A stretch of DNA of 64,000 bases from an uncultured Pseudomonadales bacterium (GTDB taxonomy: Bacteria > Pseudomonadota > Gammaproteobacteria > Pseudomonadales > Pseudohongiellaceae), in assembly GCA_943789485.1 (NCBI GenBank), contig CALSUH010000005.1:496001-560000 (forward strand), read 5' to 3'. The position numbers and the translations under genes are program-made. Below the pieces are notes generated by a model. It searched no databases and had not been told where the DNA came from. It saw nothing but the letters and a program-made list of their open reading frames with translations. Below, piece by piece: positions 42,735-49,873 of this stretch (positions are counted from its first letter, which is position 1; the number at the start of each line of letters is the position of its first letter).

Positions 42735-42840
42735 CGTTCAGGGGCGGAATCGAACCACCGACACGAGGATTTTCAGTAAACTGCGTGACCGACTAATAAA
42801 TTAAATCAACGAGTTAAATGGTTAAAAATAGAGTGTGCTA
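42734..42840 (+). repeat. 107-base direct repeat containing tRNA-Phe 3' half, copy B
   Basis: It is the partner of 40669-40775, in the same orientation and 2065 bases further on. Its tRNA part (ggcggaatcgaaccaccgac on the plus strand) is closer to a true tRNA-Phe than that of copy A. The repeat ends in GAGTGTGCTA in both copies, well beyond the tRNA homology, so the duplicated unit is larger than the tRNA piece. Confidence 0.8.
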
Positions 42841-42942
42841 ATAAAAAGTGCACTATGAATTTTGAGTAATAGGAGTTGAAAAGTACTGTATATTTACCCT
42901 GACCCCAAATTGACCCCAAATTGACCCCCCAATGGGATATTT

Positions 42943-45558
42943 ATGGAAAAAGACGAATCATACACAAATAAATTTTCAGAATTCTCAAAAGCTTCAATTT
43001 TGGTTGCTGGAGGGAAGGGGGCTAATCTTGGCGAAATGACTCAAGCAGGATTTGCTGTGCCTTCAGGCTTTGTGGTAAATACCGGCTCATATGATGCGGT
43101 TGTTAAAGCTAATAATCTTCAAGATAAAGTACTATCCATTGCCTCGGCCGTCTTGGGAGACAAGCCAGAAACAAGTGAATCGGCTTCCGAAGAAATTAAG
43201 AAACTCTTCGTTAATGCTCAGATTCCAGCTGATATGGAAGCAGCGATTGTAAGTAGCTACGCTAGTTTGGACGGGGAAAATGCAGTTGTGGCTGTCCGCT
43301 CTTCTGCTACTGCTGAAGATCTGCCTGGTGCTAGTTTTGCGGGGCAGCAAGAATCATACTTGCATGTTCAAGGTAAAGAGCAGCTTCTAGAAGCCGTCAA
43401 GAAATGTTGGGCGAGTTTGTGGACTGCGCGCGCTATCACCTATCGAATCAAACAAGGAATCGCTCCAGAAGATGTCAGTATTGCCGCTGTCGTACAACAA
43501 CAAATCAACTCAGACATCAGCGGTATCGCCTTTTCACTAAACATCCTAAACAACTATTACGATGAAGCCGTCATCAACAGTAACTTTGGCCTAGGCGAAA
43601 GTGTCGTGTCCGGCCAAGTCACGCCAGATCATTTTGTTGTAAACAAAATTAGCAACAACATTACTGAGAAAGTAATAAACGAAAAGCAGTTGATGTTGGT
43701 CGGCAAACCAGGTGGTGGGATTGAAGAACAAAAAATTCCAGACCCGAAAGCTCCCTCACTGATTGACGAACAAGTGCTCGAAGTCGCCAAGCTCGTGATT
43801 GATGTGGAGGCACACTACAAGGTACCGATGGATATTGAGTGGGCTATCTGCGAAGGCAAGCTCTACTTACTCCAAGCCCGTCCAATCACTACCCACCTCC
43901 CACTCTTTCCTGAACTACTTACCAAACCAGGTGAAAAGAAAAAAGTCTACATAGACATGATTGTAATGTCGCAAGGCTTTTCTGATTCTATGTCTGTGCT
44001 CGGGATGGACTATTGGGCAAATATGCTAAAGGTCGCAAAAGGAAGCACAATGCCGCGAGGTAGAGATGCGATTGTCTGGGAACTGCATGGTCGGCAGTAC
44101 TTGAATATTTCAAACATGATTAAGATAGGTGGAATAGTTACAAAATCATTTAGTGGTTATGATGCTCCAACGAGACAAATTCTTGCAGAGCTAAAAGAGG
44201 ATGACGAATATATACCTGATGAGCTTCCAGAGCCACTTAAGAGCTACACCTTCAAGGCGATTATGACCGCTTTGCCAATAGTCAGGAAGATGATTCCTGC
44301 TCTGTTTAATGTAGAGAAAGCTCAACAGGAATATATGAAGTTCGACGCCAAAATCTGGAAGTATCTGAAAGAGGATTTATCTCGTAGTGAAGAAACTTTT
44401 GATGTTCAAGCAGAGCGTGCGCTTGATATGTTTGGAGCGATGACAAAGAATCTAGGAGGATATGCGGCATCTAAGTTAGCGAATATACGCCTCAAAAAAA
44501 TGTTCAAAGGCGACAAAGAAGCCGAGGACTTGCTGATAGGACTCTCTATGGACCTGCCATGGAACCCAACGTCAGAAATGGGACACTTGATGCTCAAGAT
44601 TGCGTCACATCCAGAGTTTAAAGCCACCAAGTCAAGCAAAGAGTTTATTGAAACGCTAGAAACCAAAAAGTACGGAGAAGAATTCCAAGCCTTGTACGAT
44701 GACTATATCAGACGATTTGGTGTCAGAGGAATGATGGAAATTGATATAGCTACGCCACGCCTGTACGAAAATCTTGATCAAGTATTCTTTCAGCTACAAC
44801 AAATCAACACCGCAGACAACGCTATTTTGAGAGTTGAAAAAAGAAGTAAAGAAGCTTATGAAAAATTACGCCACATAGCTAAGGATATGGGCAAAGAAAA
44901 GAAGTTCATCAAGCATGCAAAAACTTTTCGCAGTATGATGGGCTTACGAGAACAGCCAAAATATATACTTATAGTATCTATCGGCATCCTGCGTGAGCGA
45001 GCACTGGTGCTGGGAGAGCAGTTTTTAAACGCTGGACGACTCGATAATCAGAATCAGATTTTCGATTTGAAGACAGCGCAAATCGGTCAAGCCGAACAAG
45101 ATTCAGCGCTGGATTTGCGAGCGCTTGTTGAAGAAAATACTGCTCCTTACCGACCAGTGGCACATATTAAATACTGGCCACGCATCATCGATAGCCGGGG
45201 TAAAATCCATCGTGTTAAAACAGAGACAAGAGAAGGTGAGCTCTTGGGCGAAGGAATTGCTCCCGGCGTAGTCCAAGGAAAGGCCAACGTGCTTGAATCT
45301 CCATACGACAAGCCTCTCGAAAAAGGCGAGATTCTCGTCTGTCGCGCCAGCGAGCCGAGTTGGACGCCAATCTTTATCAATGCTGCTGCTGTGGTGATGG
45401 AAATCGGTGGCCCACTCCAACACGGAGGGATTATTGCCCGCGAATACGGCTTACCCTGTGTGAGTAGTATCGACCAAGCAACCAAGCTAATCAAAGACGG
45501 CGATCTACTTGAAGTAGATGGGAGTAATGGGATTGTAAAAATTGTTGAGGTTGCTTGA
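42943..45558 (+). CDS. PEP-utilizing enzyme family protein, Rph/PEP-synthase-like
   Basis: The 871-residue protein has an N-terminal ATP-grasp domain of the PPDK/PEP-synthase type (LVAGGKGANLGEMTQAGFAV; VAVRSSATAEDLPGASFAGQ). A large middle region (about 330-750) follows that is unlike the PEP-binding barrel. The C-terminal swivelling phosphohistidine domain contains GGPLQHGGIIAREYGLPCVS with the histidine at 827. Length, domain order and His position match rifampin phosphotransferase (867 residues, His825 in Listeria). The middle region decides the acceptor, and I cannot say whether that is rifamycin or something else. Base composition is AT-richer than its neighbours, and the gene directly follows an att-like repeat, both suggesting transfer. 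Confidence 0.85.
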   Translation: MEKDESYTNKFSEFSKASILVAGGKGANLGEMTQAGFAVPSGFVVNTGSYDAVVKANNLQDKVLSIASAVLGDKPETSESASEEIKKLFVNAQIPADMEAAIVSSYASLDGENAVVAVRSSATAEDLPGASFAGQQESYLHVQGKEQLLEAVKKCWASLWTARAITYRIKQGIAPEDVSIAAVVQQQINSDISGIAFSLNILNNYYDEAVINSNFGLGESVVSGQVTPDHFVVNKISNNITEKVINEKQLMLVGKPGGGIEEQKIPDPKAPSLIDEQVLEVAKLVIDVEAHYKVPMDIEWAICEGKLYLLQARPITTHLPLFPELLTKPGEKKKVYIDMIVMSQGFSDSMSVLGMDYWANMLKVAKGSTMPRGRDAIVWELHGRQYLNISNMIKIGGIVTKSFSGYDAPTRQILAELKEDDEYIPDELPEPLKSYTFKAIMTALPIVRKMIPALFNVEKAQQEYMKFDAKIWKYLKEDLSRSEETFDVQAERALDMFGAMTKNLGGYAASKLANIRLKKMFKGDKEAEDLLIGLSMDLPWNPTSEMGHLMLKIASHPEFKATKSSKEFIETLETKKYGEEFQALYDDYIRRFGVRGMMEIDIATPRLYENLDQVFFQLQQINTADNAILRVEKRSKEAYEKLRHIAKDMGKEKKFIKHAKTFRSMMGLREQPKYILIVSIGILRERALVLGEQFLNAGRLDNQNQIFDLKTAQIGQAEQDSALDLRALVEENTAPYRPVAHIKYWPRIIDSRGKIHRVKTETREGELLGEGIAPGVVQGKANVLESPYDKPLEKGEILVCRASEPSWTPIFINAAAVVMEIGGPLQHGGIIAREYGLPCVSSIDQATKLIKDGDLLEVDGSNGIVKIVEVA

Positions 45559-45579
45559 GGGTGGTTATGGGGACACTCA

Positions 45580-45611
45580 CAACTTAACAACTTAACAACT
45601 TAACAACTTAA
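45580..45611 (+). repeat. Tandem repeat of CAACTTAA, four copies
   Basis: Four perfect copies of an 8-base unit follow 21 bases after the PEP-utilizing enzyme gene. This kind of simple repeat can vary in length between strains. Confidence 0.95.
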
Positions 45612-45657
45612 AGGGGTTATGAGCAACTCGATTAGCCAGCCCTCCTAAACCCCTTGC

Positions 45658-45666
45658 TGCTATAAT
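45658..45666 (+). promoter_or_regulatory. Extended -10 promoter element of the helicase gene
   Basis: TGCTATAAT fits the TGnTATAAT extended -10 consensus exactly. Transcription would start near 45673, after the ATG at 45665, which supports the ATG at 45704 as the real start of the helicase. No good -35 box is seen, as is usual for extended -10 promoters. Confidence 0.65.
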
Positions 45667-45703
45667 GAGCACTGCGCCCTCTGCGACAATCTACCGAGCT
45701 TCT

Positions 45704-46900
45704 ATGTCATTTTTAAAACTTGGATTATGTAGTCCTATTGAACAAGCGATTGAAGAATTGGGTTATACAACTCCTACCCCGATTCAGAAGCAAGCCATCC
45801 CCATCATTATTTCTGGTGAAGACCTCATTGCCACGGCTCAAACGGGGACAGGTAAAACCGCCGCGTTTGTTCTTCCGCTATTAACCTTATTTAACAAAGA
45901 GCGCACCTTGCGAGGTAAACGTATACGCGCGCTTATTCTGACTCCTACACGTGAATTAGCAGTGCAAGTTGCTGCGAACGTTGTTGAGTACAGCAAGTAT
46001 TTAGACCTAAGTTCTATGGCTGTTTATGGCGGTGTTGATAGCGAACCACAACAGCAGCGCTTGATTAAAGGCATCGATATTTTAGTGGCCACTCCGGGCA
46101 GATTGCTAGATTTGGCTTATCAGCGTGCGCTGCATTTTGATGAGCTTGAAGTGCTAGTGTTAGATGAAGCAGACCGAATGGTGGATATGGGTTTTGTTGA
46201 TGATATCAAGAAGATCGTTGAGCGCTTACCTGCAGACCGTCAAAACCTAATGTTCTCGGCTACCGTGAACAATGGCGTTCGCATCTTTGCCGATTATTTT
46301 TCAGCCAGAAAAATGGGTAGGCGCGCTGTTGAGATATCGATTTCACCAAATGCCACAGCGGCACCCAATATTGACCAGTGGCTAATCACCGTAGATAAAG
46401 ACACTAAGTCTGCCTTGTTGAGTCATCTAATTAATGAGCAGGAGTGGGATCAGGCGTTGATTTTTATCGAGAAGAAACATTCTGCTGCCAAACTGGTGGC
46501 GCAACTTGCAAAACGCGGTATTGAAGCAGATGCCATTCACGGTGATAAAAGCCAAGCCATGCGTGAAAAGATTTTAGCTGATTTTAAATCTGGAAAACTA
46601 AAATACTTGATCGCTACAGGCGTTGCCGCCCGCGGCATAGATATTGGTGAGCTGAGTCGCGTTGTTAATTATGACCTGCCCTTTAAACCTGAAGAATACA
46701 TTCACCGCATTGGCCGAACCGGTCGTGCTGGCGCGACAGGTGAAGCCATATCGTTTGTGGCAATGGGCGATTTTAAAAATTTATGCGCCATTGAAAGCCG
46801 TTTAAACCATATCGTCAACCGAAAAGAGATCGAGGGTTTTCCGCTTAGAAAAGTGGTTCCCGTTTCAATTTTAAATTATGTCCCTAAGAGCAAACGGTAG
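45704..46900 (+). CDS. rhlE: DEAD-box RNA helicase, RhlE-like
   Basis: The start at 45704 (MSFLKLGLC) aligns with RhlE proteins and gives 398 residues. Motifs in order: the Q motif (GYTTPTPIQKQAIP), AQTGTGKTAAF, PTRELAVQ, TPGRLLD, VLDEADRMVDMGF, SAT, and in the second domain the ATGVAARGIDIGE and HRIGRTGRAG motifs. It lacks the basic C-terminal extension of longer RhlE proteins. DEAD-box helicases remodel ribosome precursors or mRNA. Its codons look closer to those of the preceding PEP-family gene than to the surrounding chromosome (for example many TTA and AAA), so it may belong to the same transferred segment; this is an impression, not a count. Confidence 0.92.
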   Translation: MSFLKLGLCSPIEQAIEELGYTTPTPIQKQAIPIIISGEDLIATAQTGTGKTAAFVLPLLTLFNKERTLRGKRIRALILTPTRELAVQVAANVVEYSKYLDLSSMAVYGGVDSEPQQQRLIKGIDILVATPGRLLDLAYQRALHFDELEVLVLDEADRMVDMGFVDDIKKIVERLPADRQNLMFSATVNNGVRIFADYFSARKMGRRAVEISISPNATAAPNIDQWLITVDKDTKSALLSHLINEQEWDQALIFIEKKHSAAKLVAQLAKRGIEADAIHGDKSQAMREKILADFKSGKLKYLIATGVAARGIDIGELSRVVNYDLPFKPEEYIHRIGRTGRAGATGEAISFVAMGDFKNLCAIESRLNHIVNRKEIEGFPLRKVVPVSILNYVPKSKR

Positions 46901-46963
46901 CGAAAATTCATACCAGTGGCGTGTTACTTCTTCTATTCTATTTTGCCTTTTAAGTCGGTGAAT

Positions 46964-47002
46964 CAATAGAATCAAAGGAGTCAGAATGCTTTGATTCTAT
47001 TG
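46964..47002. repeat. 14-base perfect inverted repeat after the helicase gene
   Basis: CAATAGAATCAAAG at 46964-46977 pairs with CTTTGATTCTATTG at 46989-47002 across an 11-base loop. There is no T-run, so it may be a weak terminator, an mRNA end stabiliser or an insertion relic. The rest of the 292-base gap shows no gene. Confidence 0.8.
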
Positions 47003-47192
47003 TCGTTCAAACAACTTAATTTATGGTGGAAGTCGGCCGGTGGTGCCATGAAAGTCCTTCTGTTTTATATCCTCAAGGATCTTCGCTTAGTTCTCTTTAT
47101 CAAGAGGAGACATTTGGGTTGCAAGTATTCACCGATTACTCTGAGCTGAAACCATCGTTTGGGTTCTTGGATTCAAAGTGACCTAAGTTGTT

Positions 47193-47678
47193 TCAATTGT
47201 TAGTTAGTGTCTCTACAAGTAACAGCAAAGCGGCGTCAGAAAAATCCTTCATATTTTTTTCACGGTCATTCGATTGATTTTTAACAGTTACCGAAGCATT
47301 GACTGGCCCCGATAGGGCAATCACGCTAATGCCCGTAGCATCGCTATAAGGTGTACCACCAGGTCCGGCTACACCCAGTTCTGCAATGCCCCAGGTGGTA
47401 TCCAATTTAGCGCGCGCAGCTCTAGCGAATTCAAGGGCCATTTCTTCTGTGAGAGGATTGAGTTGTTTTACGCGCTCCATATCCAAGTCTAAGAATTCTC
47501 GGCGTGACTTGATGGTATAGATTACTGTGCCGCCCATAAAATACCGTGAAGCGCCAGGCACGGACAGTAAGCTTGCTGCAATCAAGCCGCCAGTTGAAGA
47601 TTCCGCCACTGAGATAGTGTGCTTGTGCTCAGTCAGCAGCTTGGCGGCACTGCTTGCGTATTGAGAAAAACGAGACAT
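47193..47678 (-). CDS. CinA C-terminal-type nicotinamide-nucleotide amidohydrolase (PncC-like)
   Basis: The start at 47678 (MSRFSQYASSAAKLL) gives 160 residues, the usual length of stand-alone CinA C-terminal domains; the upstream extension to 47798 is not typical. Conserved parts are TISVAESSTGGLIAASLLSV with the catalytic serine region, SRYFMGGTVIYTIKSRREFL, and AELGVAGPGGTPYSDATGIS. The enzyme converts nicotinamide mononucleotide to nicotinic acid mononucleotide in pyridine nucleotide salvage. It is divergent to the crotonase gene. Confidence 0.9.
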   Translation of the reverse strand: MSRFSQYASSAAKLLTEHKHTISVAESSTGGLIAASLLSVPGASRYFMGGTVIYTIKSRREFLDLDMERVKQLNPLTEEMALEFARAARAKLDTTWGIAELGVAGPGGTPYSDATGISVIALSGPVNASVTVKNQSNDREKNMKDFSDAALLLLVETLTNN

Positions 47679-47796
47679 AGTTACTACCGGACAATTAGAA
47701 GTGTAATCAGTATAAGCAATAGCTGGCAGTAGGCAATGCTCTAGGGCACCATTAGGGATTGTATTAAATCTTAAGCCAAAAATATCGGAGCTATTC

Positions 47797-48654
47797 ATGG
47801 ATTACTCCACAATCTTGTACGACCTGAAAGACAACATTCTTACAATATCCCTAAATCGTCCTGAAAAACTCAATGCGTTTACGCGCGACATGATGGCGGA
47901 AATGATTGATGCCTTGGACCAGGCAGATGCCGATGATAGTGTGCGCGCAATTATTGTTACCGGCGCTGGCCGAGGGTTTTGTGCTGGTGCGGATTTATCA
48001 TCCGGCGGTGAAACCTTTAATGCTGACGCCCGTGATGACCGCGAAGACGGTTTGCACCGCGATGGCGGCGGCCGTCTTACTCTGCGCATATTTGAATGTA
48101 AGAAACCGATTATCGCCGCCATCAATGGTCCGGCTGTTGGCATTGGCGCTACGATGTTACTGCCAATGGACATTCGAATTTGCTCAACACAAGCCAAGAT
48201 CGGTTTCGTCTTCTCCCGTCGCGGCATAGTGCCAGAAGCCTGTTCCAGTTATTTTTTACCGCGAGTGGTTGGCATAAGTCAGGCGCTGGAGTGGTGTTAT
48301 AGCGGCCGCGTATTTCCCGCTGACGAGGCCTTGGCTGGCGGTTTGGTACGCAGCGTTCATGAGCCAGATGATTTACTAGAAGCAGCCAATGCCATAGCCC
48401 GAGAAATAGCCGACAATACTTCCGCGGTATCGGTGGCATTGATCCGTCAGATGATGTGGAAAATGCTGGGAGCAGACCACCCGATGGAAGCACATAAAGT
48501 TGATTCCCGAGGTATTTACTACTGCGGTAAATCAGCTGATGTTAAAGAGGGTGTTGAGTCTTTTCTTGAGAAACGACCGGCCAAATTTCCGCTAAAGGTT
48601 AGCAAAGACATGCCGGAATTTTATCCCTGGTGGGAAGAGCGGGAATTTTCCTGA
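47797..48654 (+). CDS. Enoyl-CoA hydratase/isomerase (crotonase) family protein
   Basis: The 285-residue enzyme opens with ILTISLNRPEKLNAFTRDMM, followed by IVTGAGRGFCAGADLSSGG and INGPAVGIGATMLLPMDIRI, the two oxyanion-hole segments of the crotonase fold. SRRGIVPEACSSYFLPRVVG holds the conserved Glu that acts on the acyl-CoA. It should hydrate or isomerise a 2-enoyl-CoA in fatty-acid or related degradation. GGAGCTATTC precedes the ATG. The next gene, a VOC protein, follows closely on the same strand. Confidence 0.9.
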   Translation: MDYSTILYDLKDNILTISLNRPEKLNAFTRDMMAEMIDALDQADADDSVRAIIVTGAGRGFCAGADLSSGGETFNADARDDREDGLHRDGGGRLTLRIFECKKPIIAAINGPAVGIGATMLLPMDIRICSTQAKIGFVFSRRGIVPEACSSYFLPRVVGISQALEWCYSGRVFPADEALAGGLVRSVHEPDDLLEAANAIAREIADNTSAVSVALIRQMMWKMLGADHPMEAHKVDSRGIYYCGKSADVKEGVESFLEKRPAKFPLKVSKDMPEFYPWWEEREFS

Positions 48655-48681
48655 GTGTTTCTATTTGGAGTGTGAATTGGA

Positions 48682-49038
48682 ATTAATATTAGCTACGTAA
48701 CTTTAGGTACGAACGATAGAGTGAAAGCAGAAATTTTTTATGACACTTTATTAGCAGATTCTCCATTTGAGAAAATCTATAGCGAGGATCGGATGACAAT
48801 GTGGGTCAATGACAAATTTATGTTTGCCTTGGCAGGGCCATTTGATGGTAACGATGCAACGACAGGCAATGGTTCGATGATAGGTTTTCAGGTGGATAAT
48901 GAAGCAGATGTTGATCGCTTGTATGAATTGGCAATTTCACTGGGTGGAAGTGATGAAGGGAAGCCTGGAATTCGTAGTGGGCACCAATCGGCTTATGTGC
49001 GAGATCTTGATGGAAATAAAATCTGTATTCTTGCTTGA
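48682..49038 (+). CDS. VOC family protein, probably started at ATT
   Basis: Reading from 48682 gives (M)NISYVTLGTNDRVKAEIFYD, the normal first strand of single-domain VOC proteins, and ends SAYVRDLDGNKICILA at 49038. No ATG, GTG or TTG in frame covers this strand: the first GTG (48721) would cut it off. An ATT at 48682 (or 48676) lies 11 (or 5) bases after a GGAG, so ATT is the likely start, as in infC; the other reading is a mutated start codon and a dying gene. The function is unknown beyond a VOC fold. It follows the crotonase gene by 27 bases. Confidence 0.7.
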   Translation: MNISYVTLGTNDRVKAEIFYDTLLADSPFEKIYSEDRMTMWVNDKFMFALAGPFDGNDATTGNGSMIGFQVDNEADVDRLYELAISLGGSDEGKPGIRSGHQSAYVRDLDGNKICILA

Positions 49039-49321
49039 GGGATTTAAGATACGAGAGTACTTTGTTTTTTCAGAAGATTCGAGTTGGCGGCTCGGGACGG
49101 TAGAATTCAAACAGTCTTTGGCCTGCTGTGCCCTTTTTAATACAGCCTAGAATTGTCGAATATTCTTGGACATTCACTCGTGTAAAAAATTAGCAATTTC
49201 TAAGCTATTTTTTCCAACATAAGCATGTGGTCATTCCCCTTGATGCCGATTTTTCAGCGCGAGTGAATTCGACTTCAAATACTTTGACAGCGCCTCTTAG
49301 ATCCTCATGGGCCATCACGCC
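49039..49321. other. Gap with degenerate copy 2 of the dispersed repeat
   Basis: CGGCTCGGGACGG recurs at 49088-49100, and 49108-49130 (CAAACAGTCTTTGGCCTGCTG) matches the second hairpin of the copy at 42577-42598. The part between the two matches in copy 1 is missing here. No gene was recognised in the rest. Confidence 0.6.
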
Positions 49322-49831
49322 TTATAAAATCTCGAAAACGTCGTAGGCCACTTTGCCTGTGATCTGTTTGCTCTTGCCTATGCAGACGATGTGGTTGAGC
49401 CAGTCGTATTTCTCTGAGGCGGTTTGGAAGATGGGGCGTACACGCCAGTACAGACCACTATCTGCTCTGTGAACAACACCGGTGTAGCTCATGTAGATGA
49501 TCTCGCCGTCGCTAGTGTCCAGAGTGATTCTTACGTCCAGACTGGAGTGTCCGGATACTTGGGTGATCCAGTCGGCGCCGCCGTCTCTTACTGTTCCCTG
49601 CAATCTTGGTCCGCCGAATGTACCGCCGGTTACGGGCGCGATGCTCGTGTGCCCTGTGTCTAGTTGATCGGAGACATCCAATGATAGTTCCATAAGGAAC
49701 GCGGATTCTAATTCGCTTGCCCCTACCTGTGCTAAGGCCATTTGCTTTGCTCCTACGGCGGCGGCCGCTAATGCGGTTGCGCCTAGTTTGGTGAATTGTC
49801 TTCTACTAAATGATTGTTGATCATTCTTCAT
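49322..49831 (-). CDS. Tat-exported DUF3237-family protein
   Basis: The 169-residue product has a twin-arginine signal (SRRQFTKLGATALAAAAVGA), so it is exported folded. The mature part matches DUF3237: MELSLDVSDQLDTG, PVTGGTFGGPRLQGTVRDGG with the conserved GxFxGPxLxGxVxxGGADW pattern, RITLDTSDGEIIYMSYTGVV and YYWRVRPIFQT-like strands. The family is a beta-barrel of unknown biochemical role. The ATG follows AGGAGAGCTCAC. It stands after the MMPL gene on the same strand. Confidence 0.88.
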   Translation of the reverse strand: MKNDQQSFSRRQFTKLGATALAAAAVGAKQMALAQVGASELESAFLMELSLDVSDQLDTGHTSIAPVTGGTFGGPRLQGTVRDGGADWITQVSGHSSLDVRITLDTSDGEIIYMSYTGVVHRADSGLYWRVRPIFQTASEKYDWLNHIVCIGKSKQITGKVAYDVFEIL

Positions 49832-49873
49832 GTGAGCTCTCCTTGAGGCTTGCCCACAGTGTAAGTCGGGAAA

